Below are positions 36,388 to 46,600 of a stretch of DNA of 64,000 nucleotides, piece by piece; positions within the stretch are counted from its first letter, which is position 1; every line of letters begins with the position of its first letter. Origin of the DNA: an uncultured Pirellulaceae bacterium (GTDB lineage Bacteria > Planctomycetota > Planctomycetia > Pirellulales > Pirellulaceae); assembly GCA_938084685.1 (NCBI GenBank), contig CALKGE010000001.1, forward strand, positions 620,001 to 684,000. The letters run 5' to 3'. The position numbers were made by a program, and so were the translations under genes. The notes below the pieces were generated by a model. The model was not told the origin of the DNA, did not search any database, and saw nothing but the letters and a program-made list of their open reading frames with translations.

Positions 36388-37347
36388 TTACTGGATAGGT
36401 TGCTTCGTATTCGGTGATTGAAAATAACCGTTTTTCAAAAACCGATGAACGTATTCTAGCGTTTCTTTCTGATTCATGATTCGCGTATGTGTGGAATTGA
36501 CGGTACGGAAGTCGACGGCACCTCGAAGCTTTGTTTCTTCGACTGAGACCACCAGATCTCCCGGACCTTTCACTAATGGATTGCGAACCAGCTGGCTGTC
36601 CAGCTTGCCAGCGATGATGCCAAATTCAAAATCGGGCGTTGCAAGTTGTGCTTCCAGTTCTGGAAAGCCGTTCGCCAGCTCCTTACCGGAAACTCCCCAT
36701 AACGTTTCAAACAGCACGTTGTCGTCGACGGCACGCGCGAGCGAAGATCCCTGATTTGGCGGAGCCAGCATGACCATGCGTTTTATCCGATCATCCTGAT
36801 TTATTTTCAGATATCGACGGACGACGATATTCCCCAGACTGTGTCCCACGAGATAAATCTCGGACTCTTCCGGGAAGTGAGACAGCAATTCTCCAAATTG
36901 TTCCGCATGGTCAGTTATGGTCTGCCTGGTACTGGCGTAGCCCCAGCTGAGAACATCGACAGCCTGGCGGCCCTTCAAGTAACGTCCGACGGGTTCGAGC
37001 GAATTTCGAGTGCGAATGACGCCGTGCAGCAGCACAACAATTTTCTTTCGGTACGGGCGGATTGTGCCGTCGGCGACCAGGGCGTCAAACCGTTCTTGGC
37101 ACTGATTAAAAGATCCCCAGGCGCGGCGCACGTTTCGATTGTCAAGAATTCGGCAATGATGCGTATAGTGATTGCGTTGTATGCGCCAGTCCCCCTGGAT
37201 TCGTATATCTGTCCAGAATTGTTTGCCACCCCAGGTCTTGAACTGCAGGTTGACATTCAGCGGAGAATCATCGTCCGCGATGGTGAATCCGGGATGAATC
37301 CAGGCGAGTGCCATCATCGTCAATGTTGATCGTCGTTGCAATTTCAA
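36388..37347 (-). CDS. Secreted alpha/beta-hydrolase, lipase/PGAP1-like
   Basis: A 319-residue hydrolase. A TTG start at 37347 is chosen because AGGAAAGAG lies just upstream and the following sequence gives a signal peptide (MMALAWIHPGFTIA). A longer reading would overlap the ManC gene. The fold shows VVLLHGVIRTRNS (oxyanion), LVGHSLGNIVVRR (nucleophile Ser in GHSLG), an acid in PGDLVVS and His in NSTHTRIM. This looks like a triacylglycerol-lipase or PGAP1-type enzyme; the substrate is unknown. It is 10 nt after the ManC-like gene. Confidence 0.8.
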   Translation of the reverse strand: MKLQRRSTLTMMALAWIHPGFTIADDDSPLNVNLQFKTWGGKQFWTDIRIQGDWRIQRNHYTHHCRILDNRNVRRAWGSFNQCQERFDALVADGTIRPYRKKIVVLLHGVIRTRNSLEPVGRYLKGRQAVDVLSWGYASTRQTITDHAEQFGELLSHFPEESEIYLVGHSLGNIVVRRYLKINQDDRIKRMVMLAPPNQGSSLARAVDDNVLFETLWGVSGKELANGFPELEAQLATPDFEFGIIAGKLDSQLVRNPLVKGPGDLVVSVEETKLRGAVDFRTVNSTHTRIMNQKETLEYVHRFLKNGYFQSPNTKQPIQ

Positions 37348-37357
37348 TGTCTCTTTC

Positions 37358-38425
37358 CTACAGATACGCCGAAGCATCTTTGGTTTCCAGCAGTTGAACA
37401 AGTTTCCTTACGGATTCTTCATCATGTTTGTTCGCCACCAGCGTGGCATCGTCTGTATGGACGATAATAAGATCCCTGACACCGACTGTAGCGACCAGAT
37501 GTTGCTCACTGGTTTGGATAATAGCTCCGTTTGTATCAACTCCGACATGTTTACCGATGATCGTGTTGTTATTTTCGTCCGCGGGAAACAATCTGCCGAG
37601 TGCCTGCCAGGAACCAACATCGTCCCACTCGAACGGAGCCTTCACCATACATACCGGTGCGTAATTTTCCATTACGGCATAGTCGATGGAAGTGCCATCA
37701 ATAGCTGAGAACTCGTGATGAAAAACGTCATGGCAGTTTTCCTCTCCCCAGCTTTCAGCAATCCTGTTGATCCGTTTCATCATATCTGGACATGCTTCGT
37801 TCAGGGCATTCAGAATCGTTTGTGCTTGCCATACGAAGATACCAGAATTCCAATAGTATCCGCCCTGCTGCAGGTAGTGCTGAGCAAGTTCGCTGTCAGG
37901 CTTTTCCTTGAATTGCAGTACATCAAAGATCCCTTCGCCAAATTCAGGTCCCACCTGGATATAGCCGTACGTTTCGGCGGGCCGATCGGGAGCAATACCA
38001 AAAGTCATAAGACGGGCTGGCTGCTGTTCCACACAGTTGACGGCGGTTGCCAAAGCTTGTTGAAAGGACTCGCTTGGTTGAATAATGTGGTCGCTGGGCA
38101 TCACCGCCATCATGGCGCCTGGATCCTTTGCTTCAATCAGGGCGGCAGCCAATGCAATACAGGGTGCTGTATCACGTTTGGCAGGTTCACCGATGATGGC
38201 GCTGGAGTCAAGCTGAGGAACCTGTTGTCTGACCGTATCGACCAGTTGCTGATTGGTAATAACAAGGATGTTTTCTGTCGCCACGATAGGAGCGAGGCGA
38301 TTGACAGCGTCCTGAAGCAGGCTGTGCTGCCGTCCAAAATGTAACAGCTGCTTGGGAAGGCTGATCCGGCTGAGTGGCCAGAAACGAGTACCAGCTCCGC
38401 CGGCCATAATGACTGCGTGTAACAT
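37358..38425 (-). CDS. manC: Mannose-1-phosphate guanylyltransferase
   Basis: A 355-residue nucleotidyltransferase that makes GDP-mannose from mannose-1-P and GTP. The GTP-binding signature AVIMAGGAGTRFWPLSR, MPSDHIIQ, FKEKPD (active-site Lys-Pro), YYWNSGIFVW and a FEWDDVGSW block are all family hallmarks. There is no isomerase domain, so it is the short single-function type. It is 6 nt after the UDPGP-family gene; the pair supplies nucleotide sugars for surface glycans. Confidence 0.92.
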   Translation of the reverse strand: MLHAVIMAGGAGTRFWPLSRISLPKQLLHFGRQHSLLQDAVNRLAPIVATENILVITNQQLVDTVRQQVPQLDSSAIIGEPAKRDTAPCIALAAALIEAKDPGAMMAVMPSDHIIQPSESFQQALATAVNCVEQQPARLMTFGIAPDRPAETYGYIQVGPEFGEGIFDVLQFKEKPDSELAQHYLQQGGYYWNSGIFVWQAQTILNALNEACPDMMKRINRIAESWGEENCHDVFHHEFSAIDGTSIDYAVMENYAPVCMVKAPFEWDDVGSWQALGRLFPADENNNTIIGKHVGVDTNGAIIQTSEQHLVATVGVRDLIIVHTDDATLVANKHDEESVRKLVQLLETKDASAYL

Positions 38426-38431
38426 CAGTTT

Positions 38432-39919
38432 TCAGCGAGGGGTGAAGGGGGAATGCGGAGGAAACTGTAGATAGGTGTCTTCGGTAATTTGACCAGGCAA
38501 GTCATCACGATTCATTATCTGAGGTAAGTCTACCGCATAGTCGGGATGGATTTCCACCAGGACGTCGTCTGCGACTTCACACCCAGCTGATTGCAACCAA
38601 TGGCGATGAAGCTGACAGATCCCGTCACGGCTGGTTTGCGGCGTGCCATCCTTTGCGCCCGGTGCGTTTTTGACTGGTGCGAAAACATCTTCGCGGCTGG
38701 CTTCCACGGTCAATGTTTTTTCAGCCAACGGTAACAGATCAAAGATGAACTGCTCAAATTTAATTGCGTTGGGCGACTCCGGCGTATGGACTCGACGCTG
38801 CTGATCCATAAAACTAACGCTCTTATGCGCGAAATGATAAGGAAGACCGGTGCTGGACTGCATGACTGTCTTAAGAAAACTGGTTTGGAATACATGGACG
38901 GCGATGTTGGCTGCCCACAATCGTAATTGACCGTTTTCGTCCAGTTGCTCGGCAACCTTACTGGGGATTTCGCTGTATTCGATGATTTGAGTCCGTCCAT
39001 CAAGCTCAACGATGTTCCCGGTTTTGTCAGATGCGGACTGTTTGGCGATCGTCTGCAGTGTCACCTGGGAGTTGCTCAGGGCATGATAACCAAGCAGCGT
39101 CGGGGAGCAGGTTGGTGAGAGCGGGTTATCGATTTGTCCGTAAAAGAGCGTATCAACCTGACGCTGATCACAGGAGTCCAGAATACCTGCTGTCTGCATC
39201 GCTTCCATCATTCCGCCGTGTCCATTGGGACTCAGAAAAAGCTCGTGTTCGGATTGCATTAACAGCTTGCCGGTCTTATCGTTGACCGCCGGCATCGTGG
39301 ACTGACAGAAGAACTGCAAGCGGTCCTTACGATCGAAGAAGCGGTGCTCTTTAAAGTACGCGATCGTCTCGTCATGCACTGTTGGACTTGTCATGACGAA
39401 CAAAGGAATTTGCGTTTGATATTTTCTTTCATAGCCACCAAGCTTGTCCACCACGAACTCAAAGAGCGTGCGATTCGATAACGGACCAATGGGATACATC
39501 CCCTTGGGGTGATCGAATCCAAGCCGGCTTCCCTGGCCGCCAGCCACAACTAACACGCCGACTCGCCCCTGCCGCAGTAGCCGTTCCCCTGCGGCGTAGG
39601 CCTGGTCAGCCGTCGGAGGATGTTGTTGATCTGACTCGTCTTGTTGATTCTGCTGGCCAAGGCGAATGGAGTTCGGTGGTCCCAGATCCGCCAGATCCGC
39701 CAGATCCGCCAGATCCGCCAGATCCGTCAGATCCCGAACGTTATCGGCCTGCTGCTGATACTGCTGGAAGAGTGCCTGGATTCGCTCAAAGTCAATCGAC
39801 TCGAGTTGTGATACCAGGCTATGCCGTTGTGATTCGTCAAGGTGATCCCAGTGGTCAAGGACATGCTGCTGTCCAAACCGGGAAAGTTGATCGATTAGCT
39901 GAGGAGGGATCTCGAACAT
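38432..39919 (-). CDS. UDPGP-family UDP-N-acetylglucosamine/UDP-sugar pyrophosphorylase
   Basis: A 495-residue enzyme of the eukaryotic-type UAP1/UDPGP family. The motif LVVAGGQGSRLGFDHPKGMYPIG (about 120-145), NGHGGMMEAM and FYGQIDNPLSPTC are diagnostic; Lys and Arg positions for uridine nucleotides are present. The likely product is UDP-GlcNAc or UDP-glucose. An odd stretch near residues 64-80 reads DLADLADLADLADL, encoded by a 9-bp tandem repeat that may vary in length. It is coupled to manC by 6 nt. Bacterial GlmU is the usual enzyme, so the eukaryotic-type form is notable but common in planctomycetes. Confidence 0.88.
   Translation of the reverse strand: MFEIPPQLIDQLSRFGQQHVLDHWDHLDESQRHSLVSQLESIDFERIQALFQQYQQQADNVRDLTDLADLADLADLADLGPPNSIRLGQQNQQDESDQQHPPTADQAYAAGERLLRQGRVGVLVVAGGQGSRLGFDHPKGMYPIGPLSNRTLFEFVVDKLGGYERKYQTQIPLFVMTSPTVHDETIAYFKEHRFFDRKDRLQFFCQSTMPAVNDKTGKLLMQSEHELFLSPNGHGGMMEAMQTAGILDSCDQRQVDTLFYGQIDNPLSPTCSPTLLGYHALSNSQVTLQTIAKQSASDKTGNIVELDGRTQIIEYSEIPSKVAEQLDENGQLRLWAANIAVHVFQTSFLKTVMQSSTGLPYHFAHKSVSFMDQQRRVHTPESPNAIKFEQFIFDLLPLAEKTLTVEASREDVFAPVKNAPGAKDGTPQTSRDGICQLHRHWLQSAGCEVADDVLVEIHPDYAVDLPQIMNRDDLPGQITEDTYLQFPPHSPFTPR
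39682..39735 (-). repeat. 9-bp coding tandem repeat inside the UDPGP gene
   Basis: CCAGATCCG occurs five times head-to-tail (39682-39726), then a variant (39727-39735). Because 9 is a multiple of 3, copy changes keep the frame and alter only the DLA run of the protein. The identical copies indicate recent slippage. Confidence 0.9.
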
Positions 39920-39943
39920 GATGCTAGATGTGGTCGCATCCCA

Positions 39944-40057
39944 TTACAGTTCCCCACGTACCCAGAGATAGGCGATATAGGCGAGTACGGGGAAAACGAC
40001 CCAGATCAAACCATAAGTGAAAATGGAGGTCCAGATTTTTCGAGGCCAGCGTGCCAT
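39944..40057 (-). CDS. 37-residue membrane micro-ORF
   Basis: A small gene between the 282-residue membrane protein and the UDPGP gene, same strand. It begins MARWPRKIWTSIF and is basic at the N terminus, with one strong TM helix (IFTYGLIWVVFPVLAYIAYLWV) and a short polar tail. The basic-hydrophobic-polar layout suggests an inner-membrane small protein with cytoplasmic N terminus. The ribosome-binding site is weak, and I do not know a family. Spacing is tight (46 nt after the upstream gene, 24 nt before the next). It is too short for routine calling. It may be a regulatory subunit or stray; expression evidence would decide. Confidence 0.5.
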   Translation of the reverse strand: MARWPRKIWTSIFTYGLIWVVFPVLAYIAYLWVRGEL

Positions 40058-40103
40058 GGTTCATGTGATCCAGAGAAAACGGATGGGGTCTTTACTCTTA
40101 ATG

Positions 40104-40952
40104 CTAAGCAGCTTTCTGGGATTCCGCAAACACCTCGATCTGAATCAAAACTTCCACGGGTTCGTCATAAACCCGGGATAACCTCAGATCCAGGCGAATG
40201 CCAAAATCCTGCTTTTCACCAACGCTGATTTCTACGTCTGGACCTTCCAAAGAGATCGCTTCGACATGTGGAATGGATGGAAGTCCCGGCACAAATGAAA
40301 AGTGAATATTCTGATGCCGCTGACCTGGATGGAATTGTACTCGTTGGGACGCCAAAATGGATTCTCCATGCAGGTCGACTGTCCGCAACCAGAACTGGTT
40401 TGCATGGTCGGGCATTTCTCCCTGGCTCCAGGTGCTGGACTCATCAACAGATGTTTCCTCCAGAGCTCGAAGCAAACGGTTTTCGAGTTCGTTTTCGATG
40501 TGGTGATCGCCAAAGTCACTACCAGCCTGCGGTCTGACGGCTGGTTGACCATGACGATGATTCAGAATCCACCACGCTGACTCGGTGCCCAATGCCAAAG
40601 TCCACAAAGCGGCGAGATTCTGAGGGGACTCGGATGTCACCAGCAGCAGTAGCATGACCTGTAATACGGTAAGTGATTGCAGATACCAGCTGCATTTTGC
40701 GATGGCAGACTTATTGCTGGCCGTTGGGAATCCGGACAGCAGCCGGAGTATTGCTGTCACGGCGATAACTCCTGAGCCGACCAGGAGTGCCTGCTGTGGT
40801 TGCAGAGGATCAGTGTAAAGGTGACTACGTGCCAGTAGTAGAAAAGCAGCTGCCGACGTGAAAAAGCAGGGTACGACAAGTGCGGTATTGCGCAGTGCAG
40901 CAATCAACGAGTACGTTGGATTCGCCTGTGTATCACTCGCCATGGAAGCCAT
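40104..40952 (-). CDS. Four-TM membrane protein of unknown function
   Basis: A 282-residue protein I do not recognise. The N-terminal half holds four TM helices (about 23-41, 55-72, 87-104, 110-128) with short loops. The C-terminal half (about 140-280) is soluble and beta-rich (ENQFWLRTVDLHGESILASQRVQFHPGQRHQNIHFSF, then PDVEISVGEKQDFGIRLDLRLS), probably cytoplasmic. No enzyme motif is visible. It may form an operon with the micro-ORF, UDPGP and manC genes (all same strand, small gaps), which would tie it to surface-polysaccharide supply. Confidence 0.65.
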   Translation of the reverse strand: MASMASDTQANPTYSLIAALRNTALVVPCFFTSAAAFLLLARSHLYTDPLQPQQALLVGSGVIAVTAILRLLSGFPTASNKSAIAKCSWYLQSLTVLQVMLLLLVTSESPQNLAALWTLALGTESAWWILNHRHGQPAVRPQAGSDFGDHHIENELENRLLRALEETSVDESSTWSQGEMPDHANQFWLRTVDLHGESILASQRVQFHPGQRHQNIHFSFVPGLPSIPHVEAISLEGPDVEISVGEKQDFGIRLDLRLSRVYDEPVEVLIQIEVFAESQKAA

Positions 40953-41062
40953 GAGGACCTGCCGCTTCAGTTTTGTGAAGTATCAGCGGTAAGGGTACAG
41001 GAGAATGGCAGTTGAAGTAAAGAAGGGAATAGCCTGCCGGCTCTTAATTCTCAACTTCGATA

Positions 41063-42223
41063 CTAAAACTGAGCTTTCAATTCTTCAGCTCGGTCCGTTT
41101 TTTCCCAGCTGAATTCGTTGCGGCCGAAGTGACCTCCAGCTGCTGTTTGACGGTAGATGGGCTTACGGAGGTCGAGATATTCAATGATGCCTCCAGGTGA
41201 CAGAGGGAAGAAATCTCGAATGATGTCGCAAATACGAGCGTCTTCGACTTCGCCGGTACCCTGTGTATCAACATGCACACTGACCGGATCAGTCACGCCG
41301 ATCGCATAAGCAAGTTGCACTTCGCAGCGTTCTGCCAGTCCTGCGGCAACGATATTCTTGGCTACGTGGCGTGCCATATAAGCCGCACTGCGATCCACTT
41401 TGGTTGGATCCTTGCCACTGAAAGCTCCGCCACCATGCCGACCCCAACCACCGTAGGTGTCGACGATGATTTTGCGTCCGGTCAGTCCACAGTCACCGTG
41501 AGGGCCTCCGGTGACGAATCGCCCGGTCGGGTTGACGTGGTAAGTGATGTCACCCTGGTTCAGCGCCTCGGGCAGCAATGGATTGATGATTTCGTTCACA
41601 ACAAAGTTCTGGATTTCTTCGTTGGAAACTTCGGGATTGTGTTGCGTGCTGACAACTACGGTGTCGATGCGAACTGGTTTCAGGCCATCATATTCCACCG
41701 TAACCTGACTCTTACTATCTGGGCGAAGCCAGGTTACTTCATTTCCAAAGCGGGCATCATTGAGATGGTTAAGAATGCGGTGCGACAGTGCAATGGGAAG
41801 AGGCATGAGTTCTTCTGCGGTATCACGGCAGGCGAATCCAAACATTAAGCCCTGGTCACCAGCTCCGATTTCTTTTCCGCTGTTACTGTTTTCGTCAACA
41901 CCTTGGGCGATATCGGGGCTTTGGCGATCGATCGAAGTCAGTACGGCACAGGTGTCGGCACAAATTCCCATTTCATCATCCGTGTAACCAACGTCACGGA
42001 TGACATCGCGAACGACATCGGAATAGTTGATCTGAGCATTGGATGTAATTTCACCTGCTATCACTGCCAGCCCGGTGGTGACCATCGTTTCACAGGCGAC
42101 ACGACTGTAGGGATCCTGTTCGAAAAGTGCATCAAGCACACCGTCAGAGATTTGGTCGGCCAGTTTATCCGGGTGGCCCATGCTGACAGATTCGCTGGTG
42201 AACAAGTATTTTCCTGATGTCAC
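41063..42223 (-). CDS. metK: S-adenosylmethionine synthetase
   Basis: A 386-residue enzyme making SAM from methionine and ATP. It has the N-terminal [30 protein letters not shown] (ATP loop) and [19 protein letters not shown] signatures. I take the GTG start: GAGGA lies about 8 nt upstream and the result is the family-standard length. A TTG-type upstream start would add 28 unmatched residues. It is separated from waaA by 115 bp. Confidence 0.96.
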   Translation of the reverse strand: MTSGKYLFTSESVSMGHPDKLADQISDGVLDALFEQDPYSRVACETMVTTGLAVIAGEITSNAQINYSDVVRDVIRDVGYTDDEMGICADTCAVLTSIDRQSPDIAQGVDENSNSGKEIGAGDQGLMFGFACRDTAEELMPLPIALSHRILNHLNDARFGNEVTWLRPDSKSQVTVEYDGLKPVRIDTVVVSTQHNPEVSNEEIQNFVVNEIINPLLPEALNQGDITYHVNPTGRFVTGGPHGDCGLTGRKIIVDTYGGWGRHGGGAFSGKDPTKVDRSAAYMARHVAKNIVAAGLAERCEVQLAYAIGVTDPVSVHVDTQGTGEVEDARICDIIRDFFPLSPGGIIEYLDLRKPIYRQTAAGGHFGRNEFSWEKTDRAEELKAQF

Positions 42224-42338
42224 GTGAATGAGTCCTCTTATCGTGGAGACTTGAAACAGTGGTTGGTTAAACGGTTGATTATAGAGCCAGAGTGAACGAG
42301 TCGACAACCATACCTTTGCCTGGTGGTAGAGCGGATTG

Positions 42339-43619
42339 TCAGAGATAGCTCAGGATATCTACTGTTCGCCTGGTGGCCCCCTGTTGTTGGGCCACCAGGG
42401 TGGCGGCGGCCTGGCCCATCTGGGCTGCTTCCTGGGGAGATTCGATACACCAGCGGATAAATGCGTCGAATTGCTCACGTGAATGAATTACCTTGGCTGC
42501 CTGATGCTGTAGCATTAATTCGACAATGTCCCGGAAATTCCAGGTGTTGGGACCGAAGCAGACGGTGGCTCCGTACGCAGCCGGTTCAATCATATTCTGA
42601 CCCCCGCGTGACCCTAAACTCCCGCCCACAAATGCAATATCGGCCAATCCCCACCAGGCACCGAGTTCACCGATGGCATCGATCAACATGAGTCGTGTGT
42701 TGGCCGAAGAAGAAGCGTCCATTTCTGACCGGCGTACAAATGCAATGCCGGAATCACTGCACAGCCTGGCAACCTGATCAAACCGTTCAGGATGTCGAGG
42801 AACCAGAATGAGCTTGAGTTGAGGAAACTCGTCTAAATGAGCTTTCAGGTAATTCAAACAAAGCTTTTCTTCTTCAATTTGTGATGAGCCGGTGAGTAAA
42901 ACAACGTCGTCATCCGTGATGCCGGCAAGTGCTTTCAGTTCGAGCGTTTTTTCGTTGTGACGATTGGATTCAACTCCATCAAACTTGATACTGCCTGTTA
43001 CCGTGAGTTGTTCTTCCGTCGCGCCGATTTCCAGAAAACGATCTGCATACTGTTGATTTTGAACAGCAATATGTTCGAGTTTGCGAATAGTCGGTCGAAT
43101 CAAAAACCCAAGTCGTCGGTACCCGTTTGCACTTTTTTCACTCAGACGCCCATTGATAATGGTGACGGGACACAATTTGGAGGCATAGTGTATCAGGTTA
43201 GGCCACAGTTCCAGTTCGACCAGGATCAGAAGATCGGGTTGAATACGGCGGAGTGATGTTTTGACGGCCCAGGTAAAGTCCAGTGGGCAATAGAAGACGC
43301 GTCGTGGCGAGTATTTTTGCCGAGCCAGATCGTATCCCGTTCTGGTCGTAGTACTGATAACGCATTCCCAGTCCGGGTATCGTTGTTCCAGTTCCTGCAG
43401 GATTGGCTGTAACAGGTTTACCTCACCGACACTCACCGCGTGCAGCCAGATCCGCCGTTGGGACGAGTCGACTCCGGAGGCAGGTAGCCGAGGCACCAGG
43501 CCGAGCAGCTTTTCTCCAAAACCCTGCCGGTATTTTCCCTTGGTCACAGAGGCCAGTAGCAGCCAGGGTGACATCAGGATCAGCAGTGCCAGGTAGACTA
43601 GATTTCGTACGTAGGGCAT
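42339..43619 (-). CDS. waaA: 3-deoxy-D-manno-octulosonic acid transferase
   Basis: A 426-residue Kdo transferase that attaches Kdo from CMP-Kdo to lipid IVA at the inner membrane. It has an N-terminal membrane anchor ([15 protein letters not shown]), [28 protein letters not shown] (catalytic Glu), [10 protein letters not shown], a VTGSIKFDG segment, and [19 protein letters not shown] near 335-353. It completes the lipid A-Kdo pathway evidence seen with lpxB. It is 40 bp from the secA stop and may share its transcript. Confidence 0.95.
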   Translation of the reverse strand: MPYVRNLVYLALLILMSPWLLLASVTKGKYRQGFGEKLLGLVPRLPASGVDSSQRRIWLHAVSVGEVNLLQPILQELEQRYPDWECVISTTTRTGYDLARQKYSPRRVFYCPLDFTWAVKTSLRRIQPDLLILVELELWPNLIHYASKLCPVTIINGRLSEKSANGYRRLGFLIRPTIRKLEHIAVQNQQYADRFLEIGATEEQLTVTGSIKFDGVESNRHNEKTLELKALAGITDDDVVLLTGSSQIEEEKLCLNYLKAHLDEFPQLKLILVPRHPERFDQVARLCSDSGIAFVRRSEMDASSSANTRLMLIDAIGELGAWWGLADIAFVGGSLGSRGGQNMIEPAAYGATVCFGPNTWNFRDIVELMLQHQAAKVIHSREQFDAFIRWCIESPQEAAQMGQAAATLVAQQQGATRRTVDILSYL

Positions 43620-43659
43620 CAGCGGACCATTTCTTTCCCCGCAGCGTTAACGTCTGATC

Positions 43660-46600
43660 TTATTTGCCGATACAACAGCGTTTGTATTTTTTACCGCTGC
43701 CGCAAGGGCATGGATCATTTCGTCCGACTTTGGGAGCTGCATTACGGATTGTACGGGGTTTCGCGGAACGAGGCTGTGATGGATCCTCTCCGCTTTCCTG
43801 CATACGAATTGTATCGCTGGAGGAAGCAGCATCTGCATGGGTGGCCGAAGTTTCCACCCAGGTTGAACCGACAAACTGTTCGTTAAGCTGTTCCATGCGG
43901 AAAATGAGATCGGTTACCTGTTCGCCAATGGAGAACCACATCGCATCATACAGTTTCATCCCCTCGCGTTTATACTCAACTTTAGGATCTTTCTGAGCAT
44001 ATCCGCTGAGACCTACTGAGCTGCGCAGTCGATCCATGGTCAGCAGGTGTTCTTTCCAGGACGAGTCGACAATTTGCAGCAGCAACGAGCGTTCCATGCG
44101 ACGTATTTCCGGGTGGTGTTTGTCTTCCACAGCCGTCGATAAGCGTCGATAGAGTTCCTGGCGATCGCAGTTGCCGAGTGTTTCGACACTCAGTTCCGTA
44201 TCGACATGATCACGAAGCCAGAGTGAAATCGCGGCGATTTCGCCTTCGCTGGCGATTCGATTAAGCCGAGTATTTTCTGATTGGCCTGCAAACAGTTCTG
44301 CTGTTTTGTCTTTGGCCCACTGACGATGAGCTTCCGACCGTGTCTGGCTGGCCAGACTGAGATCGACCAGTGTTTCCTGAAGTTCAGCTCGCTGCATATG
44401 CCGAATACTTTCAGGCGAAATCTCCGCATCAAAGCGCTGGGCAGCCCATGCAATCAATGCTTCCCGGTCAAGTTGCTTGTCTGAACCTCCGCCATAGCGA
44501 TAGATTCCTGCCATAACAGGATATTCAGCTTCCCGATGCTGATACATGTTCATGGCCCGGTCGTGAATCGATTGCAGCAGTTCGTCGTTGCTCTGGTCTT
44601 TCAGTTCATCGTCTTCCAGCTCAAACCCGAACTTGTTGCGAATCCATGTTGCCAATGAACTTCGACCAAATTGTTCCTCCAGGAAGATCGTTCCGTCGGA
44701 CAAATCGACTTTGTCGATATGGGCATAGGCCATGTCAGCCAGTTCATCTTCCATGTCGTCCAGATCGATGGCCTGCAGGTCACGCGGACGCAGCGAGGTA
44801 TTCCAGTTGGAGTTCATGAATTTGGCCAAGGCCTGCCAATTCCATTCAGCTTCGTCAAAGTCGCGGGGCAGGTTCTCATCGACCGCGTCACGGATGCGGC
44901 GTAAAGCCGAACGGTTGGCAAATCGGCGGCTCTCTTCATCTGCCTGCTTGAAATCCATTCCCTTGAATACGCTGCTTTCTTCCTGCATGTTGAATTGCGA
45001 GTTGACCCAGGCAGTGAAAGAATCGACACCATAGTTTGGATCCAGGAAAACATTGACGTAATACTCAATTTGCTCTTCCAGGCAGTCGGTTACTTTCGTG
45101 GACACGTTTTCGCCGTCGAGAATTTCCTGACGGAATTCATACAATCGCTTACGCTGCGTATCCATGACTTCATCGTATTCGAGAAGGTTTTTGCGGATTT
45201 CAAAGTTTCGTTCTTCTACCTTCTTCTGAGCTGCTTCAATACGCCGCGTTACCATTCGGTTTTCAATGCGATCTTCAGGTTTCATACCAAACCTGGAAAG
45301 CATGGACTTGAGGTTGCCACCACCGAAGATTCGCATCAGGTCATCATCCAGCGACAGGAAGAAACGACTACTTCCCGGATCACCCTGACGTCCACAACGA
45401 CCTCGCAACTGCAGGTCGATACGTCGAGCATCATGACGTTCCGTGCCGATGACGTGCAGGCCACCCAGTTCCTTCAGTTCTTCACCCTCTTCGGCCATCG
45501 AATATTGCTCGTCGATTTCCCGGATCAGGTTGTCCCAGATATCCTGTGGTACTTCCAGACGAGTCGGGTATTCGTTTTGCAATCGTGCCCAGGCCAGCGT
45601 TTCAGGGTTTCCACCCAACACAATATCGGTACCACGTCCAGCCATGTTGGTAGCAATGGTTACCGCTCCGCGGCGACCAGCCTGAGCAATGATTTCCGCT
45701 TCACGACCATGGTTCTTCGCATTGAGCACTTCGTGCTTGATTCCGCGTTGTTGCAGAAAGTCCGAAATAGCCTCACTCTTCTCAATCGAAACGGTACCGA
45801 TCAGTACCGGTCGCCCAGCTCGATAAATCCGAGCGACGTCGTCACGGTCAAATGTCTCGCGTTTACGACTATCCGGTGGGATCAGCACAACCGATTGGTC
45901 ATTTTCAGATTCCACCGTGCCGATATACTCGTCACCGTTGTTCAGTTCGACGGTATCGTATTTGTTCAAAGCCTCGACTTCATCCGCGACTGCTTTGAAT
46001 TTATGTTTTTCTTCGAGGTAGATGACGTCATTATGTTCGACACGTTGCATCGGACGATTTGTCGGAATGGCAACGACATTCATTTTGTAGATATCCCAGA
46101 ATTCCTTGGCTTCGGTCAACGCCGTACCGGTCATCCCGGATATCTTTGCATACAGCTTGAAGTAGTTTTGCAGGGTGATGGTGGCCAGTGTCTGTGTCTC
46201 TTCTTTAATCTTGACACCTTCTTTGGCTTCCACGGCCTGATGTAAACCGTCCGACCACTGTCGACCATCCATCAGGCGGCCAGTAAACTGATCGACGATG
46301 ATGATACGACCTTCGCGGACCACGTAGTTCACATCTTTCTTGTACAGATAATGTGCTTTGAGCGCATTGTCGATCAGGTGCGGCCATTCCATATTCCCGG
46401 CCGTATAAAAACTCTCAACCCCCGCCAGTTTTTCTGCATCACGAATACCTTCATCCGTCAAATTGACGCTGTGGTCCTTCTCGTTGACGATGAAATGCGT
46501 CTCTTTTTTGAGTTGGCGAGCCAGTTTTTCCGCTTCGTCATACTTTTTCAGATTGTCATGAGCAGGACCGGAGATGATTAACGGAGTTCGAGCTTCATCG

